Source: Arthrobacter oryzae (GTDB lineage: Bacteria; Actinomycetota; Actinomycetes; Actinomycetales; Micrococcaceae). From it: 64,000 nucleotides of DNA. The stretch is from positions 558,001-622,000 of the forward strand of contig NZ_CP132204.1 of assembly GCF_030718995.1 (NCBI RefSeq), written 5' to 3'. This document shows, in pieces, positions 1-8,490 of the stretch; position 1 is the stretch's first letter, and each line of letters starts with the position of its first letter. Both the position numbers and the translations under genes were made by a program. The notes under the pieces were generated by a model, which made no database searches, was not told where the DNA came from, and was given only the letters and a program-made list of their open reading frames with translations.

Positions 1-1440
1 GTCTCCCGCTTTCCGCAGGATGGAGCGGATCCGCGCGGCGGCGTACTGCACATAGGGGCCGGTGTTGCCGCTGAGTGCCAGCATCCGGTCGAAGTCGAAT
101 ACGTACTCGGTGTCGTGGCCCGTGGAGAGGTCGGCGTACTTCACGGCGCCGATGCCCACCTGCCGGGCGGTCACCGCGCGCTCCTCCTCCGAGAGCTCCG
201 GGCGGCTCGCGTCCACCACGGCGCGGGCGCGGTCCACGGCCTCGTCCAGCAGGGCCATGAGCTTCACCGGGGTGCCCGAGCGGGACTTCAGGATCTTGCC
301 GTCCTCGCCCAGCACGTTGCCGATCTGCACATGGGTGGCCTCGACCGTGTCAGGCAGCCATCCGGCCTCGCGCGCGGATTCAAACACCATCCGCAGGTGG
401 ACGTTCTGCGGCGCGCCCACCACGTAGAGGATCCGGTCGGCATGGAGTTCCTGGATCCGGTAGCGGATGGTGGCAAGGTCAGTGGTGGCGTACCCGTAGC
501 CGCCGTCGGACTTTCGGATGATCAGCGGCAGCGGCTCCCCGTCCCGGCCCGTGAACCCTGCGGGGAACGTGCACAGCGCACCCTCGCTGATCCGGGCCAG
601 ACCGCGCTCTTCCAATTCCTGGCACAGCTGTGCTAAATGGGGATCGTAGGAGCTCTCGCCGGCGATGTGCTCGTCCTCGAGACTGACCCCCAACTTGGCG
701 TAGATCGCGTTGAAGTAGCCCTTCGAGTGGTCCACGAGCCGCTGCCACACGTCCAGCGTTTCCTCGTGCGCCGACTGCAGCGACACCACGCGGAGGCGGG
801 CACGTGTCGCGAAACTCTCCGGCCCGGAATCAGACGCGTCGAACTTTGCCCGGGCCGCCTGGTAGAACGCGCTGGGGTCCTCCACCAGCAGCGCGGCCTC
901 GGGCGAATCCTCGCCGATCTCCAGCCAATGCTCAATCAGCATGCCGAACGGCGTGCCCCAGTCCCCGATGTGGTTCTGCCGGATCACCGTGTGCCCCAGC
1001 GCCTCGAGGACGCGCACCAGGCTGTCCCCCACCACGGTGGTGCGCAGGTGCCCCACGTGCATTTCCTTTGCAACGTTTGGGGAGGAATAGTCGACGACGA
1101 CGCGACGGGTTTGCGTCTCCGGCCCGCCTTGCGGCTGGGACGCCTGGACATTGAGGAGTTCCTCGATCCAGGTGCCGTCGAACGTGAGGTTGATGAAGCC
1201 GGGGCCGGAGATCTCGACGCCGGTGCAGAGTCCGTCGAGTTCCAGCGCCTCGACGATCCTGGCGGCGGCGTCGCGGGGCGGCATGCCAACCTTTTTGGCG
1301 AGGGCCATGGCGGCGTTGATCTGGATGTCTGCGAACTGGGACGGCCGGACCACCGGATCGGTGTCGCGGAACTCCTCGCCGAACGCTTGGGCAATGGCTG
1401 CCTGGACTCGGGGGACAACCATCTCGGCCGGATTATTCAC
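1..1440 (-). CDS. argS: Arginyl-tRNA synthetase, partial (3' end outside window)
   Basis: Class I aminoacyl-tRNA synthetase that charges tRNA-Arg in the cytoplasm. On the minus strand the reading frame is open from a GTG at 1438-1440 to the window edge, giving 480 residues; the family is usually about 550, so the C-terminal anticodon-binding (DALR) part lies outside. The frame contains the ArgRS signature VDYSSPNVAKEMHVGHLR around residues 110-130, whose HVGH is the class I HIGH motif, followed by the typical segment HIGDWGTPFG. The GTG was chosen because a TAA stop lies three codons upstream in the same frame; an in-frame ATG six codons downstream is the alternative. There is no strong ribosome site before either. 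A tandem repeat array lies directly upstream. Confidence 0.95.
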   Translation of the reverse strand, partial: MNNPAEMVVPRVQAAIAQAFGEEFRDTDPVVRPSQFADIQINAAMALAKKVGMPPRDAAARIVEALELDGLCTGVEISGPGFINLTFDGTWIEELLNVQASQPQGGPETQTRRVVVDYSSPNVAKEMHVGHLRTTVVGDSLVRVLEALGHTVIRQNHIGDWGTPFGMLIEHWLEIGEDSPEAALLVEDPSAFYQAARAKFDASDSGPESFATRARLRVVSLQSAHEETLDVWQRLVDHSKGYFNAIYAKLGVSLEDEHIAGESSYDPHLAQLCQELEERGLARISEGALCTFPAGFTGRDGEPLPLIIRKSDGGYGYATTDLATIRYRIQELHADRILYVVGAPQNVHLRMVFESAREAGWLPDTVEATHVQIGNVLGEDGKILKSRSGTPVKLMALLDEAVDRARAVVDASRPELSEEERAVTARQVGIGAVKYADLSTGHDTEYVFDFDRMLALSGNTGPYVQYAAARIRSILRKAGD

Positions 1441-1470
1441 AAGCTCAAATTATCAGTCCCGGCCCCCTCC

Positions 1471-1650
1471 GACGCTCTCTCACCTCCTGCACTTAAATCC
1501 CGGACGCTCTCTCACGTCCTGCCGCCCAAAAAGAAACGCTCTCTCACCTCCCGGCCGTGCGGCCGGAAAGGTGAGAGAGCGTTCCGAAAAAACCCACCAA
1601 AAGTGAGAGAGCGTCCCGAAAAAACCCACCAAAAGTGAGAGAGCGTCGGA
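1471..1650. repeat. 32-bp-period intergenic repeat array with central hairpin (locus 1)
   Basis: Units start at 1471, 1503 and 1535 with GACGCTCTCTCAC or AACGCTCTCTCAC, and at 1571, 1603 and 1635 with the reverse complement GTGAGAGAGCGTC/T. The spacing is exactly 32 bp within each half. The halves face each other and form a hairpin: a 15-bp arm at 1535-1549 pairs with 1569-1583, with an inner GC stem (1551-1556 with 1561-1566). The array lies between the phoX stop and the argS start. Three more loci in the window share the core and the period. Function unknown; it may act as a terminator or a REP-like element. Confidence 0.85.
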
Positions 1651-1661
1651 ACTAGCTGGAA

Positions 1662-3746
1662 CTAGGCGTCCGTGCGGAAAACCTGGACCACGGACGGGCG
1701 CGGGGCGCGCGCCTGGCCGCGTGCCGGCGTCGTACCTGCCGGAACGTAGTCCGGGAAGAACGAGTTGGGCGCGTCGAACGTGCCGTCCTCACCCGGGTGC
1801 TGCACGGAGACGAACACGGTGCGCTCGTCGTCGTGGATGATCGGTCCGCAGGTCTCGCCGTCGCGCGGCACGGCCAGGAACTGCTCCACCTTGCCGCGCT
1901 CGGCGCCATCGAGCGTCACCTTGAACAGGCCGTCGGCGCGGCCGATGCCGGACGGTGCGCCGTCGGTGGAGATCCAGAGGTTGCCCACGGAGTCGAACGC
2001 GAGGTTGTCCGGGCAGGAAATCGGGGAGACCTGGTCCACCGGGAAGCCGGAGAAGTAGGTGACGTCGCCCTGGGCCGGATCGCCGCAGACCATGAGCAGG
2101 TTCCAGGTGAACTTGGTGGAGGTCTGGTCCCCGGTTTCGGTGATTTCCACGATGTGGCCGTCGCGGTTGGCGTTGCGCGGGTTGACCTCGGTGGCGCCTT
2201 CCTTGCCCACCTTGCCGCGGTCCGAGTTGTTCGTGCAGGCCACGTAGACCTTGCCGGTGTGCAGGCTGGGCTGGACGTCCTCACAGCGGTCCATCTTGGT
2301 GGGGCCCACCTTGTCGGCGGCCAGGCGGGTGTACACAAGGACCTGTTCCACGGACATGCCGGGCACCTTCGAAACGCCGTTCTCCACCAGCGCCAGCCAC
2401 TCGCCGGTGCCGTCGAACGAACCGTCGGCCGGTACGGTGCCGGTGCCGGTGATCTCAGCCGCCGGCGAGTTGCCGGTGAACTTGGCGACATACAAGTTGC
2501 CGGCGGAGAGAAGCGTCATGTTGTGCTTGCGGTCCCCCTCGCGGTACTTGTCCTTGGAGACGAACTTGTAGAGGTAGTCGAAGCGCTCGTCGTCGCCGGA
2601 GTAGGCCACCACATGGCCGGACTCGGCCACGATCACGTTGGCGCCCTCGTGCTTGAAGCGGCCCAGGGAGGAGTGCTTCTTCGGGGTGGAGGTGGGGTCG
2701 AACGGGTCAACTTCCACGATCCAGCCGAAGCGGTTGGCCTCGTTCTCGTAGCCGGGGGTGTTGGTGTTGAAGCGGGGATCGTCCAGTTCCCACTGGCGGG
2801 CCGTCGGCTTGTTGGTCAGGCCGTAGCGCTTGTCCTCGGCGGAGGTGCCCGGGGCGACGAAGTAGCCGTTGAAGTTCTCTTCGCCCGAGAGGATGGTGCC
2901 CCAGGGGGTGGTGCCGCCGGCGCAGTTCCCGAGGGTGCCCTTGATCCAGCGGCCCGCGGTGTCGTCCTTGGTCTTGACCAGCGAGGAGCCCGCGGCGGGA
3001 CCGGTGAGTTCGTAGACCGTGCTGTTCAGGTAGCGGCGGTTGAGGCCGGCGCCCTTGACGTAGCTCCACGGCTTGTTCTTGTTCGTCCGCTCCAGCTCCA
3101 CCACGGAGAGGCCGTGCGCGGCCTGGCCCACGGCGCGCACGTCGGCTGCCGGCATGGTGGCCGGGAACATGATCGCGTCGTTGGTGTACTCGTGGTTCGC
3201 GAACAGGACAGCGCGGCGGCCCTTGCTGCCGGGGATCTCCAGGATGTCGGAGTAGTCGTTGTTGTAACCGAACTGCTGTTCCTGGGCGGCTGCCGTCTGG
3301 TTGTTGAGGTCGAAGTCCGGGGCGCCGTTGAAGATGGGGTCGCCCCAGCGGATGACCGGCTGCCAGGTGAACCCTGCGGGCACGGTCATTTTGTCCACGT
3401 CCGCGGCGATGGACGGGATCGCGGTGAACTGCAGCTTGGACTTGCCGAAGCCGTCCTTTGCTGCGGCGGCGAGGCCGGTGCCGCCGTCGGCCACTGCAGT
3501 TCCGGAAGACGTCACGGCACTGCCGAGTACGACGGCGAGCGCGCCGGCGGCGCCGAAGCCGAGGGCGGCGCGGCGGGACATCGTGGCAGAGGCGATGTCG
3601 CGGAAGTAGCTGTTGGAGCTCGTGTTGCAGACCTCGCCCGAGCAGGCGTTGTCGCACTTCAGCGCACAGGTGACGGGGCTGCGCTTGCCTTTGGTGTGGC
3701 CAAGCATGGGGAGCAGGGCAAACTTGCGTCCGGTCGTTTCAGACAT
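1662..3746 (-). CDS. phoX: PhoX-family (DUF839) alkaline phosphatase, Tat-exported
   Basis: A 694-residue member of the PhoX family, Ca/Fe-dependent phosphomonoesterases that release phosphate from organic esters outside the cytoplasmic membrane. The N-terminus has a cysteine cluster (Cys27, 31, 35, 40) followed by a twin-arginine signal SRRAALGF at residues 57-64 and a hydrophobic stretch ending near Ala85, so export in folded form is expected. The body has typical PhoX blocks such as LFANHEYTN, GNCAGGTTPWGT, SGEENFNGYF, and the C-terminal NLAFDSVGNLWISTDG. The length fits the actinobacterial subgroup. Repeat arrays flank the gene on both sides. I saw no obvious Pho box upstream, so phosphate control is only expected from the family. 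Confidence 0.9.
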   Translation of the reverse strand: MSETTGRKFALLPMLGHTKGKRSPVTCALKCDNACSGEVCNTSSNSYFRDIASATMSRRAALGFGAAGALAVVLGSAVTSSGTAVADGGTGLAAAAKDGFGKSKLQFTAIPSIAADVDKMTVPAGFTWQPVIRWGDPIFNGAPDFDLNNQTAAAQEQQFGYNNDYSDILEIPGSKGRRAVLFANHEYTNDAIMFPATMPAADVRAVGQAAHGLSVVELERTNKNKPWSYVKGAGLNRRYLNSTVYELTGPAAGSSLVKTKDDTAGRWIKGTLGNCAGGTTPWGTILSGEENFNGYFVAPGTSAEDKRYGLTNKPTARQWELDDPRFNTNTPGYENEANRFGWIVEVDPFDPTSTPKKHSSLGRFKHEGANVIVAESGHVVAYSGDDERFDYLYKFVSKDKYREGDRKHNMTLLSAGNLYVAKFTGNSPAAEITGTGTVPADGSFDGTGEWLALVENGVSKVPGMSVEQVLVYTRLAADKVGPTKMDRCEDVQPSLHTGKVYVACTNNSDRGKVGKEGATEVNPRNANRDGHIVEITETGDQTSTKFTWNLLMVCGDPAQGDVTYFSGFPVDQVSPISCPDNLAFDSVGNLWISTDGAPSGIGRADGLFKVTLDGAERGKVEQFLAVPRDGETCGPIIHDDERTVFVSVQHPGEDGTFDAPNSFFPDYVPAGTTPARGQARAPRPSVVQVFRTDA

Positions 3747-3844
3747 GGGGGCCTTCCAAGGGATGTGATGCGGTCCCGCCCACCCTGCCAGCCGATCCCA
3801 ACCGGTAGCCGTCTGTCAGGTGAAGATCCGGTGAACAGCGACAA

Positions 3845-3956
3845 ATGAGAGAGCGTCCGCCGAAAACCGACGACAAGTGAGAGAGCGTCCGCCGGAAAGC
3901 GACCGGAAGCGAGAGAGCGTCCGCGGGAAAGCGACCGGAAGCGAGAGAGCGTCCGC
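3845..3956. repeat. 32-bp-period intergenic repeat array (locus 2)
   Basis: Four copies of a GTGAGAGAGCGTCCGC-like core start at 3845, 3877, 3909 and 3941, an exact 32-bp period. The intervening 16 bp are also similar (purine-rich, with GAAAGCGACCGGAA in copies 2-4). All copies point the same way, unlike locus 1. The array lies between the menC stop and the phoX start, so it could influence phoX transcription, but no promoter element was recognised inside it. Confidence 0.85.
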
Positions 3957-3990
3957 GCGGGGTCACCGAAAGAGCATCTGGCCCGCGGGG

Positions 3991-5016
3991 TTACGGAGCA
4001 GTCGATGGAGCGAGCACGGCGTGGACGCGGCGCAGGCGGTCCAGCCACCAGTCGCGGCGGTCCGGAGCGGCGGCGTAGCGTTCCAGCAGCCCGGCGTCGG
4101 CGGCGGCATCGCGGACCCGGATGGCGCCGTCGTCGGCCACCAGCGGATCCAGCGTGATGTCGGATTCAAACAGCGACACCGTTCCCAGCCCGCACGCATA
4201 CGGCAGTTCCGGCAGGGAAGCCGCCAGGGCCAGTCCGGCGCGGATGCCCACCGAGGTGTCCAGCGCGGAGCTCACGACGGCGGGCAGCCCGGCCTGCGCC
4301 ACGATGTCCAGGGCGCGCCGCACTCCCCCGAGCGGCGCCACCTTCACCACGATCAGGTCCGCCGCACCGGCCCGCGCAACCTTCAGGGGATCGGATTCCT
4401 TGCGGACGCTCTCGTCCGCGGCGATCAGCACCGGCGTGCCGGCTTCCCGCAGCCGGCGGCGCACCTCGGCCAGGCCGGCGATGTCCGGCACCGGCTGCTC
4501 GGCGTATTCAAGCCCCACGGCGGACAGCCGACTCAGTGCCTCGACGGCCGCGGGCACGTCCCAGCCTCCGTTGGCGTCCACCCGGATGGCGGCGTCCGGG
4601 AGGGCGCTGCGGACGGCGGCAACCCGGGCGGCGTCGTCGTCGAGCGTCTGGCCGCGTTCAGCCACCTTGACCTTGACGGCGTCCACCCGGCCGAAGCGTG
4701 CCAGGACCTCCGGGACACGGTCCGCGGCGACAGCGGGAACGGTGGCGTTGACCGGAATCACCGTACGGACGGGAGGCGGAAATCCCTGCCAGCCGGCCTC
4801 GACGGCGGAGGCGAGCCAGCGGGAGGCTTCGGCGTCGTCGTATTCGGGGAAAGGGCAGAATTCACCCCAGCCGAGCGGGCCGTCCAGCAAAAGGACCTCG
4901 CGCCGGGTGATGCCCCGGAACTTCACGCGCATGGGCAGGCTCACCACGTGTGCGGATGCCAGCAGCTGCTCCACGGACGGAAGAAGACTGGACGGGCGTG
5001 GTGCGTCGGCGGGCAT
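3991..5016 (-). CDS. menC: o-Succinylbenzoate synthase
   Basis: Enolase-superfamily enzyme that dehydrates SHCHC to o-succinylbenzoate in menaquinone biosynthesis; it is cytoplasmic and 341 residues long. The superfamily catalytic residues are visible in order: KxK at 115-117, Asp147 in RVDANGGWD, Glu173 in YAEQPV, Asp201 in ADES, and Lys225 in VVKVAP. This arrangement fits OSBS better than other enolase-superfamily groups, although members can also racemise N-acyl amino acids. No other men gene is adjacent, which is common in actinobacteria where the genes are scattered. The gene ends just before repeat locus 2. Confidence 0.9.
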   Translation of the reverse strand: MPADAPRPSSLLPSVEQLLASAHVVSLPMRVKFRGITRREVLLLDGPLGWGEFCPFPEYDDAEASRWLASAVEAGWQGFPPPVRTVIPVNATVPAVAADRVPEVLARFGRVDAVKVKVAERGQTLDDDAARVAAVRSALPDAAIRVDANGGWDVPAAVEALSRLSAVGLEYAEQPVPDIAGLAEVRRRLREAGTPVLIAADESVRKESDPLKVARAGAADLIVVKVAPLGGVRRALDIVAQAGLPAVVSSALDTSVGIRAGLALAASLPELPYACGLGTVSLFESDITLDPLVADDGAIRVRDAAADAGLLERYAAAPDRRDWWLDRLRRVHAVLAPSTAP

Positions 5017-5341
5017 GTTTTCACTCTACCGGCCACATCTGACACGGGAGTTTCGCGCAGTTCCCTGGTAGGGCCGACGGCGACTGGGGGCGAGCTTCAC
5101 GTTTATGAGACTCGTCGCCGCCGGCCCAGCTCAAGGAGCCCCGGGCGCGCTTTTCCTGCGATGATCCGCAGGAAAAGCTGCGGGGCGGCCGGTCCGCAAC
5201 CCGGCCGTTAGTAAAATCCTAGGGACCGTGCGCCGGCGCCGCGTGAGTACCTGCTACTCGTTTTTGGCCCCGGAGCGTACTCACGGAAGCGGCCACCACG
5301 CGCCGCAAACAGCGCATGATGGCCGGCTGGTTTCCGCCGGG
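5017..5341. other. Intergenic region with a 12-bp perfect hairpin
   Basis: No gene was recognised. 5149-5160 pairs perfectly with 5167-5178 around a 6-nt loop, but neither strand has a T-tract after the stem, so it is not a textbook intrinsic terminator. A second, looser inverted repeat pairs GTGAGTAC near 5244 with GTACTCAC near 5276. The sequence around 5242-5267 resembles one near 6290-6315 on the other side of the next gene. Confidence 0.6.
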
Positions 5342-5986
5342 CTACCGGTGCCCGTGGTCGTCATCCTTGGCGCGGTCGAGCATCTTGCAGATGTCCTTCG
5401 CGTGCCGGATGCTGTTGTGCGTGATCTCGCCGGACACTACTTCCTTCTGGTCGGCGGCGGCGTAGACAACGTTGCCTGCCAGCCGTCCCTCCGTGAAGTA
5501 GAAGGCCTTGGGCAGGCCCTCATCCTCGAAGGCCTTCTCCTCAGCGGCGCTCGTGGCGAACACCAGGCCGGGACCGCGGCCGGAGAGGTGGGCGCTCAGC
5601 CCGTCTTCCGCGAGCCGCATGGTGAACGGGCCGGAGATGTCCAGTTCGTCGATGGTGGCGTCGTCCGAGACGCGGGTCAGGTCAACCGTGACGTCGCCCC
5701 GATACTTGATCACCAGGGTTCCGTTGTCCTTCTTCTCGCCCTTGTACTTCAGTTCCCGCTCGTCGCCGTATTCCACTTTGATGGTGGTGTCGCAGGCCTC
5801 GAACTCGTACGGCTCGTAGTACGCGTCGGGCACGGAGACGTACTTTCCGTCCGTGTCCTCGGGGGGCCACGGCCCTGCGGCCCCTCCCCCGCCGTCGTTC
5901 CCGGCAAACGCGGGGGCCGAAACCCCGGTGAGCAATGCCACCGCCACGGTGGCAGGCAGGCACAAAATCTTCATTGTTCGGTTCAT
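5342..5986 (-). CDS. Small secreted protein of unknown function
   Basis: A 214-residue protein with an N-terminal Sec signal: positive MNRTMK start, hydrophobic core, and a likely cleavage after Ala-Phe-Ala near residue 28. The mature part is rich in Asp, Glu and Lys with predicted beta character and ends in an Asp/His-rich tail; I recognise no family. The start at 5986 was preferred over an in-frame ATG 12 codons upstream because AGGAG lies 8 nt before it, and because the shorter form begins directly with the signal peptide. It is transcribed divergently from the downstream PAP2 gene. Two cysteines in the mature protein could form a disulfide. Function unknown. Confidence 0.75.
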   Translation of the reverse strand: MNRTMKILCLPATVAVALLTGVSAPAFAGNDGGGGAAGPWPPEDTDGKYVSVPDAYYEPYEFEACDTTIKVEYGDERELKYKGEKKDNGTLVIKYRGDVTVDLTRVSDDATIDELDISGPFTMRLAEDGLSAHLSGRGPGLVFATSAAEEKAFEDEGLPKAFYFTEGRLAGNVVYAAADQKEVVSGEITHNSIRHAKDICKMLDRAKDDDHGHR

Positions 5987-6425
5987 GGCAGCACTCCTGA
6001 AATGTGGCAGGAGGGCACGCATTCGGACCTGTCCTGCCGATGTACAAACATCAAATGCCCGCAGGGGCGACGAGACCAGTTGTGATGCGGTGATATTGCG
6101 GCCGCTGTGTTCAGGCCGGCAATAGGATCAAGCTAGCCCCGGCGCTGCCGGAGTGTCAACGGTATTTTGCGGATGCCAATGCCCTGCGTGTCACCGTCCA
6201 GCGGCATTGGCATCCGCTACGGTCGCCGGCTTAGTGCTGGGTCGGCGGGCGGCCGATAAGCACAGCTTAGAAAAAACGGCCGACGCCGGGCGCGAGTATT
6301 TGCTACCTGTTTTGATACCGGATTCCCGTCAGTGCTGTCCCCCGGTACGGTGCCCTCCCACCTGTCCTGCCGCCGGCTTCTGCCGCCGGCTCCGCAGACT
6401 GCTCCCAGCATTCTGTGGGACGCTG
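5987..6425. other. Divergent intergenic region, no gene recognised
   Basis: About 440 bp between a secreted-protein gene (minus) and a PAP2 gene (plus). An open frame runs from 6153 into the PAP2 gene, but its composition does not look coding and the PAP2 family does not need it. A stretch near 6290-6315 (GAGTATTTGCTACCTGTTTT) resembles one near 5244-5267. No clear promoter hexamers were identified. Confidence 0.45.
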
Positions 6426-7346
6426 ATGGTGATGAGTTCTCACCTTAAAGATTCCCGACGACGGCGGCCCGCCGGGCAGGTGCGTGGCGCAGCGGCGCTG
6501 GCTGCGTTGTGCGTCCTCGCAACCCTGGCCTGCGTGGCCGGCCTGGCCGCCACCTACTACTTCTTCGTGCGGACCACCACCGGGCAGTACATTGACGAAT
6601 CGGCGCTGGTGGAGGCCGTGGCCATCCACGGCCCGGCCGGCAAGGCCGCAACCCGGTTCCTGGACTGGCTGCCCACCATCTCGCTGGTGGTGGCCGCCGT
6701 CGTCGTCCTCTTCGTCACGGTGATCCGGAGGCGCTGGCGGGCCGCAGGCATTGCCGTGGCCGCGTGCATCGGCGCGAACATCGCCGCGCAGGTCCTCAAG
6801 GCGCTGTTGCCGGAGCGGCCGTTTCGGGGCGTGGAAACCCTGGAGCTGAATTCGCTGCCGTCCGGCCACACCACGCTGGCTGCGTCCGCCGCGGCCGCCG
6901 TGTTCCTGATGGCCTCGCCGCGGTGGCGTCCGTTCGCGGGTTTCGCGGGCGGCAGCTTCGCGATCGTGTCCGGGATTTCCACCGTGGTGAACCAGTGGCA
7001 CCGCCCGGCCGACGTGATCGCGGCGTTCCTGCTGGTGGGCGCCTTCGTCATCCCGGCCGGCTGGCTGATCATCCGCACCGGGAACAACTGGAACGTGTGG
7101 GACGGCTTCGGCGGGCACTGGGCGTCGTCACGCTGGTGGCTGCGGCTGCCCGGACTGATCTGCCTGGTATTTGCGGCGGCCGCAGCGTTCCTGCTCACCC
7201 GGTACGTGCCCGGCCAGGGCGGCAGCACCACGAGCTACTTCTGGGGCGGCATCTCACTGATTGTGGTGGCCGGGTACCTGGCAACAGTGGGAACCACCGC
7301 CCTGTTCGCGTTTGCCGCACGACGGCGGGTGGCCGGCCGCCGCTGA
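6426..7346 (+). CDS. Membrane PAP2-family phosphatase
   Basis: A 306-residue integral membrane protein of the PAP2 superfamily, which removes phosphate from lipid phosphates such as phosphatidate or undecaprenyl pyrophosphate. The three family motifs are present: Lys125 followed by Arg131-Pro132 (five residues between, one fewer than the usual KX6RP), PSGH at 145-148, and a third motif from Ser185 to His192-Arg193 and Asp196. About six to seven hydrophobic segments are visible. The ATG at 6426 was chosen because GGGA lies just upstream and the protein then begins shortly before the first membrane segment; another ATG at 6432 is possible. The substrate cannot be read from the sequence. Confidence 0.85.
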   Translation: MVMSSHLKDSRRRRPAGQVRGAAALAALCVLATLACVAGLAATYYFFVRTTTGQYIDESALVEAVAIHGPAGKAATRFLDWLPTISLVVAAVVVLFVTVIRRRWRAAGIAVAACIGANIAAQVLKALLPERPFRGVETLELNSLPSGHTTLAASAAAAVFLMASPRWRPFAGFAGGSFAIVSGISTVVNQWHRPADVIAAFLLVGAFVIPAGWLIIRTGNNWNVWDGFGGHWASSRWWLRLPGLICLVFAAAAAFLLTRYVPGQGGSTTSYFWGGISLIVVAGYLATVGTTALFAFAARRRVAGRR

Positions 7347-7366
7347 CCGGGCACCGGCCGCCGGTC

Positions 7367-8158
7367 CTACTTCAGGAACGCGGCGTTGAAGGAGTTCAGG
7401 TCCACCGGGACGCCGTTGAGGCTGTGCTCGAACTTCTGCTGGATGCCGATCCGCATGGTGCCGGACGTGTTCCAGCCGCCGTACTGCACCGGGGCGGGCG
7501 CGAGGTAGTCGGCGGACCAGGTTGAGTAGTTGAGGTTGCTGGTGTTGGTGTCCCAGAGCGGAACGTCGGAGAAGGCCGTGCTGTTGTCCATCAGGTCCGG
7601 CCACATGCCGCTGCCGCTGTAGATGACCGGCCGCACACCCATGCTGCGGACGCCGTCCACCATGGCCCGGGTCACCGGCGGGCTGCCCGGCTCGACGTCC
7701 AGGGCGAAGAACTGAAGCTGTGCGGCGTAGGGGCCTGCGGCGTTGATGCCGCCCTGCCAGCAGGATGCGTCCCGCGTGTACACGGCGATCTTCAGGCCGG
7801 CGTCGAGCGCCATCTTGAGCTGGTCCTGCGTCCGGTACCAGGGATCACAAGTACCCCATGCGGTGGAGTGCATCACGTAAAGCCGGATCCCGGCGTCGTA
7901 CGCTTTCTTGAACCAGGCGGGATCGGTAATCGCGGCGGTGGTGTCCACCACCTTGACCGAGGAGCTGGTGGCGGGCGGGCGGACCGTAGCGGGCTGCATC
8001 TTCGCCTCCTGGACTGTCGCGGCCTGGGCTGGCGCTCCGTGGAGCGCCGGCTGTACTTCCGCTGCCGGCTTGGCTGCGGGTGCTGCGGCGGGCGCAGTGC
8101 CGAGGCCCAGCAGGAGGGGCAGTGCGGCCAGGGCGGCAACAAGGTTGATCTGAAGCAA
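7367..8158 (-). CDS. Secreted GH25-like hydrolase (TIM barrel)
   Basis: A secreted protein of about 263 residues. After a signal peptide and an Ala/Pro-rich linker there is a domain resembling GH25 muramidases: KVVDTTAAIT at the first strand, the acidic pair in FFALDVEPG, a PVIYSGSGMW segment, an LWDTNTSNLNY segment, and a final VDLNSFN. GH25 enzymes cut the glycan of peptidoglycan, so a cell-wall role is plausible, but the match is partial and a related TIM-barrel function is possible. I chose a TTG start at 8158 because AGGAG lies 6 nt upstream; the in-frame ATG at 8203 has no ribosome site, though it would give a more positively charged N-terminus. Confidence 0.65.
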   Translation of the reverse strand: MLQINLVAALAALPLLLGLGTAPAAAPAAKPAAEVQPALHGAPAQAATVQEAKMQPATVRPPATSSSVKVVDTTAAITDPAWFKKAYDAGIRLYVMHSTAWGTCDPWYRTQDQLKMALDAGLKIAVYTRDASCWQGGINAAGPYAAQLQFFALDVEPGSPPVTRAMVDGVRSMGVRPVIYSGSGMWPDLMDNSTAFSDVPLWDTNTSNLNYSTWSADYLAPAPVQYGGWNTSGTMRIGIQQKFEHSLNGVPVDLNSFNAAFLK

Positions 8159-8490
8159 ACGATACTCCTGGGTCTGGCCGGCCCCTTGGGATCGGGGCGG
8201 CATGGCGCAGCAAAAGCCGCGTTCGGGCGATATGCGCAGTTGATCGAGCCCAGTTCCCGGTCAACCGATGGGACCTCACACAAGTAGTGCAGGAGTCCGC
8301 CCCCTACCTTACGGGTGTTGCAGCAGGTAGCGAAAGTCACGAAAACGAGTGTTGACCGCCCGCTCCGCATGCTGTGGCAAGCCGATTCCCATTTACATTG
8401 CGGCGGTCCAGGGCCAGAATAAACCGCACCACAGCCTCCACTGGCTCAGCAGCGAGCTGACTTCCATGCTGCTACAAAGGGGTTGCTTTC
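8159..8490. other. Divergent intergenic region, no gene recognised
   Basis: About 330 bp between the GH25-like gene (minus) and the aminotransferase gene (plus). No gene, strong hairpin or recognisable operator was seen. AGGGG at about 8474-8480 serves as ribosome site for the aminotransferase. Confidence 0.45.

Noticed and set aside
1797..3848. A 683-codon open frame opposite phoX
   Set aside because: Same cause: antisense shadow of a clear PhoX gene, with no recognisable motif.
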